Source of the DNA: Anagrus nilaparvatae
Taxonomy: Eukaryota; Arthropoda; Insecta; Hymenoptera; Mymaridae
NCBI GenBank assembly: GCA_022575985.1
Contig: JAKSXM010000007.1
Location: forward strand, 4,590,501 to 4,654,500
DNA: 64,000 nt
Direction of reading: 5' to 3'
Shown piece after piece: positions 1-18,242 of this stretch; within the stretch, counting starts at the first letter, position 1, and each line of letters starts with the position of its first letter. Under the pieces are notes generated by a model that was not told the origin of the DNA, made no database searches, and was given only the letters and a program-made list of their open reading frames with translations. The translations under genes were made by a program, and so were the position numbers.

Positions 1-4313
<4,313 letters not shown>

Positions 4314-7300
4314 AAAAATTTGTTTTTATTTTACTTAATTTTATCATGACAAACATTTTAAATTTTTTATTGTTTTTTTTAGAATATATATTAGTTTTTT
4401 TAAATTATTTATTGTAAATGCTTTATAAATACTAAAATTATCATTTTCTAAGATTTCCTTTTTACTTTTAAAATCGTGTAAATCAGAAAGGTACAAAAAA
4501 ATAAATTAATTTTTTTTTTTGAAAAAGACAATGTCTCGAATATATTTTTTGTTTTTTTTTTAATATACATATACATTAATGAAAATATATACATGGTAAA
4601 ATGCGGCTTATAAAGCAGCAAATTATTATTATTTATTAATATTATTAATTATTTTTAATTGGCAAATAGAATTTTTTTTTCTGAACAAATTTGTTTACAG
4701 TATAACAAAATACTACTGTTTAATGATAAATGTATGTAAGTTTTCAATTCATTTTTTTACTTCAAACAATAAAAAATTATAATAATTATAAATATAAGTT
4801 GTCATGAATTTTTTTGAATAAGTGAAATTTTCTAAATTTACAATTTACAAATAATGTTCAGAAAAAAAAGAATTTTTTTTAGCCAACACTACTTTAATAT
4901 AATAATTATGATGCTTTTTTTTAAACCTATAACTCTATTGCACAGCCAAACACTTGCTCATAATCACATTCGTAATTTTTTTTTTAAATTCGCTCATTTA
5001 ATATTTGACAAATATATGTAATTATAATTATTGTTTTAATATATTTAGCCAAATTTTTTGTTTTTTACTTATTTTTTTTTAAGTATATAACCAGATTTTA
5101 TTATTTTAAATAACCAACAATTCATAAATATATCATATTCTGTGTCATTAATCACCTCACTTCTCTGGCCCCTGACACTTGGACTATTGACAGTGAAATT
5201 GCATTTCTATTTTATTAAAATTAAATTATTTTAACATATTTAATAATCTAAATAAATTTCAATTCTATTGAAATGTATAACTCTGCTTTTGATGATAAAA
5301 AAGTATAATTTTATCGGAATGAAGATCCACTATAATAGTAACTACAGGATATGCAGATTTTTGGGTCCATTCTATTAAATTTTTTTTCTGTAACTCTATA
5401 GATTTCTATATAATATATCAGAAAATATTTTATTTTTCTAGCTCTTAATATACAAAGTTCGATTTTCATAAATCCTAAGATAGCTAGCAATTTTTTGTTT
5501 GAACTAAAAAAAAATAATATAAAAAATTGCCAGCTAAAACAAATTCTTTTGATAAAAACTAAAAAATTTAATTTGGAATTCAGTATTGAATCACTACATA
5601 TTTGATCAAATTTATTTTTTTTTTAATCTGAAGAAATTCCTTCAGTAAGTAAATTCTAAAATTTCTAATCATTAATTTTAAATTTGATCTTAATGACATT
5701 ATTTTAATAATATTCTAAAATATCTATAGATTTTCATTCGATAAAAAATACCTTTTTATAAATTCTCAAAAAATAAATGCATAAATTTAGACTTAGGTAA
5801 TTTTGGCTTATTTCATGATAAGTGACCAAGTATTAAAAAAATAATTAACAAAAAATATAATATAGGATCATTTAAGTTTTAAATATTCACAATCCTAGTA
5901 ATCAAAATTTATGAAGATATTATAAACTCATCGAACATCGCATATTAGACTTACTAACTTACACATGACTCCTTTTTAAAGGATAGAATCTTTTTGTTTA
6001 ATTAACGATCAACATTTAGTATGAGTGTGTATAAAACATAATTTTCATTTTTGACGCGTATTTTATTGTAACTTTTTTAAAAATATTTTATCATATTTTC
6101 AACTTTTGCACTTCACTTTTTTAATAATCACATTCTATACATTTATAAAGATATAAGCATAATCATCAACCGCTTATTAGCATTTTTATATCAAATAATT
6201 TGATTACAATCATAATAAATTTAGATAATATGTAAAATGATTACAATTAAAAAGTATAATTGATATAAAAAATCTTATAATTTAAATAAAAATTCTATAT
6301 TTATATGCAACTTAATTTAAAAAAAAAATTAAAAACATCAATAATTTTGAAATATTGCATTTGCTATATAATTATGTTTATATATGTTTTGACTACTTAC
6401 AAATATATAATAATGTGCTTGTATATTACTTAAAAATGAACGTCATTAAAGTTTTTAAAATAAAAAAAAAATGAAAATCTCTATTTATTGTTTCTTGATA
6501 TAAGTACCAAATGTATATATAAAACATCGATAAATACATTTTGCAAGAAACAAAACAAGTAATGCGAATGAAACTAAACTTACACGAATAACTACATATT
6601 ACTTTTTAGGATAAAAAAATTTAAAAGCGTTATAATAAAGGCCTCTATGATATTATACGTTTTTATCTTAAAATACCATAAAATACATTATACATAGCAT
6701 CGCAGTATATATATATTTAGCAAATATACACATACAATTATATAGAAAAATGCTCATTTTTTTTTTCTAATTAAACATGAAAATTTTTTTGTAAAATTAA
6801 ATACTATAAATAATATATTTTATGAAAAAATTAATTTTTTACTTTTTCGTCAATTATTAATATGCTGTAAGGCGATTTGTTTTTATTATTGTTTCTCATA
6901 TTATTTTAGCTACTCGCATTCAGAATTTTATTATGTTTGCTGAGTAAATAAATTACAATGCTTTCGATAATATCAAGCTCACACTTGTTATTTCAATATT
7001 TTATTGTGTTTATTTTTAAAATTCTTTGATTTTTGTTATATATCAGTCTAAACTCTCCTTGTTTTAATGTCAAAGCCACATTCAAAGGATCTTGTGAGAC
7101 ATTTCTCAAGGAGAACATTGAATGATTATGACATAACAGTTTTATGTTTATAACGTATATTAAAAAAAATATATATGGGTATACCAAAATAATAGATTTA
7201 GTCTTTTAATTTTGCTTTTTATATAACTAAAATATTTAATAAATAATTATAAAAATGCAGTATTTTATGTAGAGAAATGATATTTTACTTGATGATAAGT

Positions 7301-7996
7301 ATTTATTGAAATAATATCAATAAAAGCATTTATCAATTTTGCTTATGTTTCTTGATATAAGAGCATGGAGTATGATATACAAGTAGTTCATAGAAACTTA
7401 GATTATTTTTTGTTAAGATTGTGCGATAGTATATATATGTATATACCTATACGTCTTGTTCTCTTACATAAGTTATTATGGTGATTTTTTTTTGAGATTT
7501 TGATATAAATTAATTAAAAAAATTATTTAATTCTTATTACTTAAAATAAGGATTATACCGTTACAATTAAATATGCATTTTTTTAAAATTATTAATGTGG
7601 TCGTATTTACTAAGCACTGGGCAACCAATGTATGTATAGAAAGCAAAAAGTGAAAAACATAAATTTACTCATCTTTTACAGTTGCTCCAGTTTATGTCAA
7701 TCTTGAAATAATGACACTTATTCAGTTACTGTTTTAACTAAACATCATTTTTAGTCGTCAGTTATAGAAAAGCTGACAAAAATTCGCAGTGAAATGCTGA
7801 TAAATTTAATTCATATTTCATAATTCCAGTTGTTTTTAATGATTTATCTTTTTAATCTCCAATCTAAGAAATGCATTGTGGCATTTCAATAAAAACATCC
7901 TGTTTGCAATACAGGTTTAATCACTGAGTGACCTTATTTTATGGCCTTTCGATGATTTTTCAGGACGATATACTGTGAGTCTTTAACAGTATAGAA
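4314..7996. other. AT-rich convergent intergenic region, probable 3' UTRs
   Basis: DHX8 ends on the plus strand and the F-box gene ends on the minus strand, so their 3' ends converge here. The sequence is very AT-rich, with many A and T runs and several AATAAA-like hexamers (for example near 4500). No supported reading frame, RNA gene or repeat structure was seen. Confidence 0.6.
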
Positions 7997-10291
7997 TCAC
8001 AGAATAACACAGCATCGACAATATCGTTGTCGAGAAGCTCCTGCACTTGGAGGTGGTGAAACAGGTGCGAAATATGCATGAACTTTTATATTTGGCAAAT
8101 GCGTCTGTATCATAATAAAATATACTACATATTAGTATAATGTTTTGCGAATTAAAATTTAAATTATACAAAGGTTACAATATGATCATTCAAAATATTA
8201 CTTAAAAATCCATATTTTTTTAATTTATTCTATATTTTACTTACTCTTAGTCTGCGTATGCCTGGCCTTGTAATTAATTGGCAGTCATAGAGCTCGATAC
8301 GTTCAAGATTGTGGCAAGCTTGTAATAGATGATCAAGACTGGCATCTGTGATAAGTGGACAATTATCAAGTTCAAGAACAGCAAGATTCTCAGCGGCACA
8401 AGGTGATAACGCTAATTGACGTATCCCCTCATCGGTTATCAGTTCACAATGGGACAAACTCTATTAAATTTAAAATTTACTTTAATAATTTAATATATAA
8501 TATTTACATAATTACAATTTAATTTAAATAAGAAATATTTTGTTGGAAGAACAAAGTATTTTATTTAATTTATACAAATATGTTCAAAATAAGCAAAAAT
8601 AAATTTGAAATTTATTTTTTTAAATAATTCCATCATATTTGATTGAAAATTATTTTAAACTTACGAGCTTTTCTAAACGAGGACAACCCATAGCTAAATG
8701 GATCAAGGTTGCATCAGTTATAAGAACACATTCTTCTAAGTCCATTTTCTCTAATAATCTACAATTCTAAAATTAAAAAAAAAATTTTAATTAATAAATT
8801 AATAATAAAATTTAAAAATAAGAGTAAAGATTCTTACTCTTGCTAGTGCTTGAAATCCAGCATCTGTAAAATGAGCACAGCCAACACACTCTAATACACT
8901 GAGTAATGGGCAATGCTGGGCGAGTGTAAGTAATGTAGCATCTGTTAGATTTGGGCAATTAGAAATGCAAACATAATGCAATCGAGGACATCTTTCACTT
9001 AACTCTGCGACGGCGTCATCAGTGATGTTCTAAAATAAATAAAATAAAATTAATTAATATTATTATTATAAGCTAGTTACAAATTTACTCACTCTGCACT
9101 CATGTAAGTTGATAGCTTCAAGTTTTGGGCAGAAACGTGCGAGACATTTTACAGCTCTATCTGTAAGTTGTCGGCAACCTTTACTAAGAAAACTTCTTAG
9201 CTCTGGGCAGCCACGGGCAACAGCTTCCACACCATTGTCTGTGAGTAGTTCACACCAAGATAAATTAATGTGAGTCAATAAAGGGCATCCTTCTGAGAGA
9301 TCCTTCAAAGAAAGATCTGTGATTTCAGGGCATGAATCTAAATTTAAACGTTGTAATTTTGGACAATAACGGCTGAGTGATTCGCAAGTTGCATCTGAGA
9401 TCTTTTTACATTGACTCAAATTGAGTTCTTCTACGTTCGGACATGATTGTGCCAGAGTTTTCATAGATAGATTCCCAATACTCTGACAGCCTCGGAGTGA
9501 TAACTGTCTTAAGAAACCTCCACAACGTCTTGAAATATTTTCAATAACTGGTCCCTAAACCGTATTATATTATAAATAAATTCATATTTTAATTAATTTC
9601 GTTAATTTCTTACCTCGACATCTCTTTGAAAATCAAAAAGATCAATTCTTTGCCAATTAGATCCATCTAAAGCTAAGACATTCCAAGCTTTACTTACTTG
9701 GGCACATCGGCAGAGTGACACAACATCTAAGTATGATAGTATTCTGTAATTGAAAGAAAATACTTTTGTTAGTTAATTTGTTTGGGTTGCTAAAGTTGTT
9801 ATTATTTTTAAGGAACAAAATAAATGTATACCTTAAAAGCAATTCTTTTGGCAGTTTTTTGTTGATCTGGGCTTCGTCATCGTGAAATACCCATGTTAGC
9901 TACAATTATAGTAATAGATTTTAAGCTAAAAGAACAATTACATCAATATATATATATATATATATAAATTTAAAAATTTATTCTGGGAATATATTATATT
10001 ATTTACCGACTGCTCCTATGAAAAATGTTACTTAAATTTTAAAAAAATGATAAAATTTAAACCAACCTGCATACATGATTGTTTTACAGTAGCAACAGGA
10101 TTATTGTGTGAGTGTGATTGAGATGAATTATAATAGCCATTTTGTTGATGATGATGATAATTGTGGGGTTGATGTTGATGATACGAAGAATGCTGCCTCC
10201 ACCATTGACTAGTGGTTCCAGACTGTTCGACTGGATGTATCGCTTGGTTAACTTGACCACTTTCACCTACACCTACTCGACTGACTTTTTT
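7997..10291 (-). CDS. FBXL20: F-box/LRR protein, FBXL20/FBXL2 orthologue, 5' end incomplete
   Basis: Substrate receptor of an SCF-type E3 ubiquitin ligase, by homology. Eight minus-strand exons join in frame: 10067-10291, 9832-9899, 9614-9743, 9093-9554, 8838-9029, 8665-8766, 8245-8460 and 7997-8104 (501 codons including stop). The first visible exon is His/Gln/Asn-rich with no ATG; its upstream boundary is an AG acceptor, so the start codon lies in an unfound exon. The F-box spans LPKELLLRILSYLD through WNVLALDGSNWQRIDLFDFQ. About eleven cysteine-containing LRRs follow (pattern C..LTD..L..LA..CP.L). The last exon reads THLPNIKVHAYFAPVSPPP and ends CCVIL, a CAAX-type prenylation signal that anchors FBXL2/FBXL20 relatives to membranes. 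Whether it is strictly FBXL20 rather than FBXL2 is less certain, since insects usually have one such gene. Confidence 0.92.
9946..9966. repeat. AT dinucleotide microsatellite in an FBXL20 intron
   Basis: Uninterrupted TA repeat in the intron between the first two visible exons. A similar TA run lies at 10659-10682, upstream of the first visible exon. Confidence 0.85.
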
Positions 10292-13173
10292 CTACAACAA
10301 ATATTTTTAAATGTCACTTTTTTTTATTTGTTTGTAATTTCTAAGATCATGTTTATTTTTTATAAGAAAAATTTATCTATCGAAGAAAAAGTTTTAAATT
10401 TGTATGCGAATAATATAAGACAAATGATCTATACCTTCCAAATTGCAAAAAAAAAAAAATTTTTTTTAATTATAAATTTAAAAATATTATTACCATTTTA
10501 AAAACTAATTTTAGATTTTAAAATAAAATGCAAAACTTGATTTAATGTATGAATATATTACAAGATATATTAAAAACAAATTTTCTGAATAGTAACATTA
10601 TTATTATTATTAAAGAAATACATAAGACGTAAAAAAGTTGAACAAAGCTTGCAAAAGTTATATATATATATATATATATATACCTTCTTGTAAAACTACT
10701 TTATTAATATTATACAAAAATAACTGGACAAAGAATAAATTTTTTTTTGTCAAAATTTTTATATCCTAAAAAAATTTAAGTCTAATAAAAAAAAAAAAAA
10801 AACTAAAACTAAAATTTTTTGAAAGAAAATAGGATTTAAAATTGATAACTAAAATTTTTGTTTATAATCAATTTACATGCAATCTAAAATATAGTTTCAT
10901 CGTAATTTATAGTCTCCGATATTATTACTACTATATATATAATTTTTTGTGATTTGCAGAAAAAAAAAATGTTGCTCAGGGGTCGTTCGCTTAGCGTGAT
11001 TCTTATGCGATGCTAAAAACCGATCATTATCTGGTCGTTGTCCTTAATCCAATTATCGAAGTCACTTTGTTAGAATATACACGGGTTGACACGCGTTGAC
11101 AAGCGCATTACGACTTGTCGTGAAATCACCTTTTTATTTCTTTCTCGTTCCATCGCAAAACAAAAAGATTTGCAAAGTTTTTAAAGAGGCAATAATATAT
11201 ACCTATAGAAGAAAAAAGAGAGACAAAAAGATCTTAGATAAAATGCTTAATTATTAGGAAATAATAAACAAAAATAAAGAAATGTAATAAAACTAAAAAT
11301 GCAAACAAAAATTATAAACATTGCAAAAAATTTTTTGATGCTCCAAAAAATAAAATAAAATAAAAATAAACAAATGAAAAAAAAAACATAAATATACAGA
11401 ATATATTATTATAGTGTATTTATTTTGCTATAAATATATATAAATATGTATGTGTTGAATGTACATATTAACACAAAGCTTTGAATTTAAATGCGTGGAG
11501 GAGGACGAACGAAAGCCATAGAACAAAGGATCACCAAGTTGTTCAGCAGAGGCAATACACACGGAACAGAACGGAGTGAGCAACAACCTGGGGGAGGGAG
11601 CAAAGGAAAGAGCACACAATTCATACATGATGCATAGATACACACGCACTCGGATACAAAGAAAAAAAAAATTGCAGATTTATTAGATTTAAAGAAATTT
11701 TTTTTTAATGCTTCGTAGAGCAGATATTTAAACTGGTCCCTTTAAAAATGAGTTTGCTTTGCTTTTTAGAGAAAGCGAATCAGCTGTTCAACTCGACAGA
11801 TATACAATAACATATACCAATCCAAAGTATACGACGACACAACAAAACAAAGAGAAGGAGCAGACGGACTTTGGAATAGATACGATTTGTTTTTGATTCA
11901 ATTTTGTTTTTTAATAATATTTATTATTTACCTCGAGCCTTGTGCGCCCGGAGTGGATCATCCTTTTGCGTCGCGTTATTTTGCAGCAGTTTCGGGGCAA
12001 TACCCGCACACTGTTTACGTAAAAAAAAAAAAGAACGGAGGAATAGATCCAAACGCTCTGCTTTGCCAGATAAATGGCCGAGTCTATACTGAATATTATT
12101 TTACTGAAATTGTTAATGCGCGGAGGAGTGAGTGGTGATGGCCTGGGAACAGCTGTTTCTCCTCGAACTCTGCAACTCACTTTTCTGATAGGTTGAAATT
12201 GCTCGGCTTGGCGACAACGTAACCAATCATAATGCTTTCGTCTATTGTTTACTAGTTTCCCATTGGACTTGTCTTTTTGAGCGGAAATGCAATGATCAAT
12301 TTTAAAATTATTTTTTGGCCCATAAAAATTTGCATAAAAAAAAATTGTCAAATTTAAGAAATTTGAGAAGAAATTGTTTAAAAAGAAATAATTTATCGTT
12401 GCAGAAAACTGTTACTTTTATATTTGTTGAATAAAGAATATTACAATATATGCATTTCCTTTTTTATCAGCGATCGTGCAAAAATGTATATAACTTCAAA
12501 TGTTATGCAAGATATTGCTCTTACCATAATCAGGTGCTTTATCGTTTGAGTTAAGATCTGTTGGTATATTTTGCGAATTGATATCATTCTTGTAAAAACT
12601 TAAGGCCAATTTTACAATATTTGCAAATTTAACATTCTTGTAAAAAAATTAAAGCTGATTCTACAATATTTGCAAATGCAAAGAACTGCATTATGCATTC
12701 AATTTTTTTTTGCGAATTTTAGAATTTTAGATATCCATATAAATTGTAATTTTAAAAAAATATTTTCAAAAAATATTTAAAAAAAATTATTTTGGCTATA
12801 TTTGCACTTCATTCAAAAAGCTTTTTTACTTTCAATGTTAAAACAAAAAAACAATAAGAAAATATACTTAAATTCGCATGCTTATATTTATATTGAAATT
12901 CGGAATGCATCATATTGCAGGTAATTTAAAACAACTTAAGAATTCATTTAAAATACAGTTTTTGAAAATGCATAGTGTCAATTTTTTAATTTACAAATTA
13001 CTATAAAAATACTCCAAAAAGCTTTAATTTTTTTTTAATTAATTAGGATCTTGCTTTATAGATATTAAATTTGGATATTAATTTGGATATCAAGTCTAGT
13101 TCGAGCGATGATCCATGAATCAGCAAATAAGATTCATTGCGGGACTTTTGTCGCATCCATTTTTTCGGTTTAG
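10292..13173. other. Upstream region of FBXL20, with a GC-richer patch near 11.93-12.25 kb
   Basis: No exon could be assigned. The start codon and 5' UTR of the F-box gene must lie on the minus strand here or beyond. The patch at about 11930-12250 is clearly less AT-rich and contains several CpGs, unlike its surroundings, so it is a plausible promoter or first-exon area; this is inference. An imperfect two-copy repeat of about 58 bp lies near 12588-12680. Open frames in the patch on both strands show no recognisable protein. Confidence 0.35.
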
Positions 13174-14269
13174 TATATCGGTAGTTCTTAGCTATTTTTA
13201 CCCAAGTCTGAGGTCGATGTCTTGGATTTAAAAAATACCAACTGCACTGTGTTTGGTATGTAAAAATATGGTTACTGGCCAATTTTTAAGGCTCTAGGTT
13301 GCTTGGTTGCGATTTGGCAGCTGTTTTTCCAATTTATGTTTTCCCATACTTTTCATGCTGGTAAACTCTTTTTTTGACACATTTGCCTTTTAAGTACTTA
13401 AAAATCAATTTTAGGCTAAAAAAAATGATTTTGAAAATTTTTCACTTTCTGAATTTTCCAATTTTCTCGCTTTTCCTGATAGAAAATAAAAAATTTTCGG
13501 ATTCCTCTGAAAATTTTACATTGAAAACCTTCCTGGGTAAAATTTTAGAGGCTTCTGTAACGCTGTAAAAAAAAAAGAAAAACAAAGTAACCTGCTAAAA
13601 TCAAAAAAATAAATAGAATAAAAAAATATCAAAATTTTAGCAGGTTACTTTGTTTTTCTTTTTTTTACAGCGTTACAAAGGCCTCTAAAATTTTACCCAG
13701 GAAGGTTTTCAATATAAAATTTCCAGAGGAATCCGAAAATCAAGTTAGATTTTTTATTTTCTATCAGGAAAAGCGAGGAAATTTGAAAATTCAGAAAATG
13801 AACGGCAAATGTGTCAAAAAAAGAGTACCAGCATGAAAAGTATGGGAAAACACATGTAAAAAAAATATAAAAAAAAGTATAAAAAAAAATATAAAAAAAA
13901 AGTTGTTGAGAAATTTGTATTTTACGGTTTCCTTTAGTTTTTCCGATTTTCCGGCTTTTCCTGAGGTTTTTACGAGAAAATATGGTCAGATTCGGAATGG
14001 GCAGGAATTTTCACTACATACCTTTGTATAGAAAATATTTTTTAGGCTTATTTAGGGCGTCCAGAAAATAAAAAGCAAACGGGTGGCTGAGAATTCGAAA
14101 AAAATCAAAATTGGAAAAACAGCTGCCAAATCGAAACCAAGCAACCTAGAGCCTTAAAAATTGTCCAGTAATTATATTTTTACATACCAAACACAGTGCA
14201 AATAGTATTTTTTAAATCCAAGACATTTACTTCAGACTTGGATAAAAATAGCTAAGAACTACCGATATA
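13174..14269. mobile_element. Foldback (long inverted repeat) element, copy 1
   Basis: About 1.1 kb whose two halves are near-perfect inverted copies. TATATCGGTAGTTCTTAGC at the left is mirrored by GCTAAGAACTACCGATATA at the right, and the arms continue through the cacagtgcaatt, caagcaacctag and acagctgccaaat motifs and a segment around 13560-13680 that folds on itself. A related copy lies at about 38600-40610. No ORF is supported. Non-autonomous, MITE-like. Confidence 0.8.
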
Positions 14270-14569
14270 ACGATTGCAAACTCTTATCGTAAATCTTTTG
14301 ATAGTCACAATAACGAATCTGTCAATTTTTTATTATAGCAGTTGCAGAAATAGGATAAAATAGAATTTTTTTCAGTCAGTAAATTTTTTTTGTAAAACTA
14401 AAAAAAAATTCTTGATTATTTGAGCTAACAAACTTTCTTTATTGAATGAATTTCACATTTGGAAAAATAAAATGCTGGTCTTCAATAAAATTTAAACTCT
14501 GGAGTGGAAATCGATTTTTTTAGGTAAATATTCATTCTCACTCTTTGAGAATAATTTTATTGTGAGAAA

Positions 14570-14790
14570 ACATATCCACTTTTGAGTGGTGGATCTGAAA
14601 TTTTTTTTGGAGGGGTCATTAGGAATCAAATTACAAAAATTTGCTAAAAAAAGGTCCTTAAAATTGTTTTTTGGGGGGGGGTCAAAATGGCGCATCACGT
14701 TAATTATGTAACGTAAATTATCTAAAAGAAGGTAAAACTGACAATTGACCCCTTTGACCCCCCCCTGGATCCGCCACTGCATTTTAGCTC
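14570..14790. repeat. Degraded transposon end with G/C tracts
   Basis: Contains G-runs and C-runs and ends in CCTGGATCCGCCACTGCA, a common arthropod transposon-terminus type. A similar terminus is seen near 31025 (GGCGGATCCAGTGGGGGCG). Confidence 0.45.
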
Positions 14791-15244
14791 GAATGAACTA
14801 TTATTACTTTTAATTTTTTTAGCCTTTCATTTTGTGTCGAACCAAATATTTTCGATATCGTAGGAATTTTATTAAAAACGCATTTTCTTTAGATGAGAAA
14901 GCTGCGCCTGTGGAATACTTAATTAAAGTTACAAATCTAGACAGGAATTTGGTACTGCTTAAGGATGGCTATAGCAGTCTGTTGATTTAAAAAATAAGTT
15001 ATTCAGCTAGTAAAAATTCAGCTTTGTATTTATAAGTAAAAATGCCTCATTTTTTATCTTTTTGATTCCTCTACGCTTCTTTGAAAGTACCTTTGATCGC
15101 AAAAAAATTTTAATTGTATACAGAAAAATAATGATTTCAAGGTTTCTGTACATGTTCCTATCAGTACATTTGTTACTGCGTTTAGTTGCAAATCTCATGA
15201 ATTTTCGATTTTTGGCTACTTTTTTCCTATTTATTTGATATCTT

Positions 15245-15564
15245 ATTTGATAAAACGTGTCTCTCGGGGGAGCTGAAAACGAGCCAAAATTTTCTTGAAA
15301 CAAACTTTTCTTGTTGGTTTGGTGCTTGGTCAAACTAAAATTGCGAAGCAAAATAAGAAAAACCGCTACTAAATGGGTTTTCCCATGTATTTTAAGTGGG
15401 AGACATATTGATAAATATCTCGAAGAGGATGACTGATTTTCAAAAACGGGTTTTATCATGTTTCTGGAGACTAAAAAAGCAACCTTTCCTGAAAATTTCG
15501 GCCCGACCCGAGCAGGGAAAATTTTGGCTAATTTTCAGCTCCCCCGAGAGACACGTTTTATCTA
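15245..15564. mobile_element. Foldback MITE-like palindrome
   Basis: TGATAAAACGTGTCTCTCGG followed by GGGAGCTGAAAA at the left is mirrored at the right by TTTTCAGCTCCCC and CGAGAGACACGTTTTATC. The arms exceed 40 bp, with a spacer of about 220 bp. No coding potential. Confidence 0.75.
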
Positions 15565-16216
15565 ATAACTCGCAAGAAGCTAGGTGAAAGATTTAAATCC
15601 AAAAAACTATGATCTCCTTATAGGTTGAACATTCATTTTCCGCTACCAAATCCGAAGTGCCCGACGTTTGCATAAACCGATCTTTCAAGCTAGTCATGAT
15701 AATAGTTTAAATTATTTTATTCCATAGATCAATTAATCTCAAATCAATTTATTTACTATTTGAAATAATTTAATTTTAAAAAAGCTCCTTTGCAAAAGAA
15801 CTACAACATTCATGAGCTTGCGAAAAATAATTCGCAAAAAATTAAATTGATATTCAACAAATATTACAAAGTATAATGTAATTAAAAAAATGTTTTGAAT
15901 AATCAACCATTATTAAAAAATTATCTAATTATACAGTAAAAATACTGTAAATTTACATACTAAAAATAAAAAAAATAATTATAATTTTCAAGATAAAAGA
16001 GAGAGTATATATATATTTGAGATAGGCGTTTATAACACATAAATGAAATCTAATCCATTTTGATGTCACTACGATATCATTTATTATCATTTCTTGTTGT
16101 AACGTCACGATAACAGAATAAATCAATTTATAAAACGATATTTTTCGAAATATTGCGAGTACGCAGTTAGTTGTCGAATCGGTGTGACATAATAAAGACA
16201 TTAAAATTTTTAAAAA

Positions 16217-17288
16217 ATGAAAGGTAAAATTTTAATGCAATTAATTTTTTTTTTCAATTATAAAATTTTAATTAAATTTATTTATTTTTTTATCTATAAT
16301 AATAATTATTATTTTTTTTATTTACAGCCTTAGATTTATTATTTCCGACAATTGTTTGGATTTCAAGTTTATTATCAATAAGTTGTAGGCCATCTGATAA
16401 TAGATTGGGTAGCCAAAAATTAAGTGAGTATATTAATTTTTGATAAAAAATAATTATACAGTTAATAATTTTAAAAAATTTTTGACATAAAAAATTTTTC
16501 TTTCAACAGATTTTCCAACATCATGCGATGATATCACTAAGCCAAAATTTATTCCTCATGAAAATTCATGCTCGAAGTATTACGAATGTGAAATTTATGG
16601 AATGAAAACTCTGAAAAAATGTAATAATAATCAGAATTTTAATCCGTTGATCCAAGATTGCGATGATCCAAAAAATTTCGAATGCCTCGTTAACTCAGAT
16701 AATTGTTCGCATGAAGTAAATAGTCGCTATTCATCAGACGAATTAGCCAAAAATCAGTATTACGAATGTATAAACGGCGAAAAAACCCTGCATGAATGTG
16801 ACGAAAATTTAGTTTACAACGACGAAACAAAATTATGTGAACACGTAATAAAAAAAAGAGAAACAAAATTTTTTTCATCGCGAAAATGTCCAGAAAATAA
16901 TAGTTCAAGAGTTGAATTTGCCCACGAAACAAATTGTTCATTATATTGTATATGTAAAAATGGTGAATTAACAATCGAAGAATGTAGTGACGGTTTTTAC
17001 TATAACCCAGAATTAAGAATATGTGATTTTGCATCAAATTTTAAATGCAAATTATGTGAAAATTGTTTAGAACCAACAACAACAACCGAAGCACCAACTG
17101 ATTGCTCAAATCGTTCAAATGTACAAATAACACACGAATACGATTGCCAATTATATTACACTTGTAAAAATGGTCAAAAAATCCAAGAAAAATGCTCTGA
17201 TGGATTTTTCTTCAATCCAGAAATACAAAACTGTGATTTCGAAAGTAACGTTAAGTGTGCTCATTGTGCTAAAAATTGCAAACATTGA
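16217..17288 (+). CDS. Secreted protein with four chitin-binding type-2 (peritrophin-A) domains
   Basis: Probably a secreted chitin-binding protein of the peritrophic matrix or cuticle (obstructor/peritrophin family). Three exons: 16217-16223, 16328-16423 and 16510-17288, 293 residues. The tiny first exon (ATGAAAG) fits this family's habit of splitting the signal peptide. Exon 2 completes a hydrophobic leader (LLFPTIVWISSLLSISC). Four cysteine-rich domains follow, starting near CDDITKPKF, CSHEVNSRY, CPENNSSRV and CSNRSNVQI. The last two show the classic six-Cys spacing with Y.C.NG...E.CSDG and F.PE...CDF. An EPTTTTEAPTD linker precedes domain four. Domains one and two are more diverged. The ORF is intact, with no membrane segment after the leader. 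Confidence 0.88.
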
Positions 17289-18242
17289 ACTTAAAATCAC
17301 ATTTTTTTAAAATTATTAATTTATTTATTTATTTAAAAGAAAAAAAATAATTTTATTTTTTTGTAAATACAAAGATAAAATTAAAAAAAAATAAGATTAA
17401 ATAGCACGACGTGTAAGACAAAAAATTTTTTTATACCAACATGCTGGATAAAAAAATATAAAATATTGAAACAAAGATTAATTTTTAAATATAGTTTTAT
17501 TAATATATATTAAGTTTTTTTTTTTTCAAGTGTAAATAATATACATTTAATTATAATTAATTAATTCTATAATTAGAATATTAATTTTTTGATAGTCTTA
17601 TTAATAATAATAAAAAATTGTGTACATAAAATGTAAATATTTGAATAATAATATTTTCAGATAAATAAATTATTGTTATATTATGTGTTTTTTAAAAAAA
17701 TGAAATTGTAGTACTGTAAGATTGTAAATTATATAGCTTTTTTTTGAGAGTATTATGTTTAATTACTAAATAAATATTGACAATAAAATTATTATTTTTT
17801 AAAAAATATATTTTTTTGTGTGCTTTTTTTATAGGTATATTAATTTGTTTTTTTATTTTTCTTAGAAATTAAGTTCATAAAATTATTATTTTTTTGAATT
17901 TTTGGAAAATAAGTTGATTGGTGTGTTTTTTGGGAATTATGGCAGAAAAATACTTAAAAAACAGACTAATTTTTTTTATGAACGTTGAATATTTTGATTT
18001 TGAATTTTTCTGGATCCGAATTGGTGATTAAGGTCGATAAACATTGACCATTTTTTGTAAATATTGAATAAAATTTAATTTTTGAAGTTGAATTATAATT
18101 TCAAAATTAAGATCTTTTTAAAGTCGAAAAGCTAATTTTCATTCCCTCTCTTTAAAAATTTTACTAAAAAGTCTTCATTTTTGGCACAATTCAATTCGCT
18201 TACGAAAAATTAAAAGAGATTATAAAATTTTTATCAGTATAT
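17289..18242. other. AT-rich 3' flank, nothing recognised
   Basis: Contains A/T runs and probable polyadenylation signals for the chitin-binding gene. No frame or repeat is supported. Confidence 0.5.

Noticed and set aside
8799..8830. LRR frame extending past the donor into the intron
   Set aside because: The GT donor at 8836-8837 joins in phase to the next LRR exon; the extension is intron.
11887..12351. Overlapping open frames on both strands near 12 kb as genes
   Set aside because: No recognisable domain. The patch is simply less AT-rich, which lowers stop frequency; a promoter or first exon of the F-box gene is likelier.
16690..17037. Minus-strand frame opposite the chitin-binding gene
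   Set aside because: Antisense shadow of an intact, domain-bearing coding exon.
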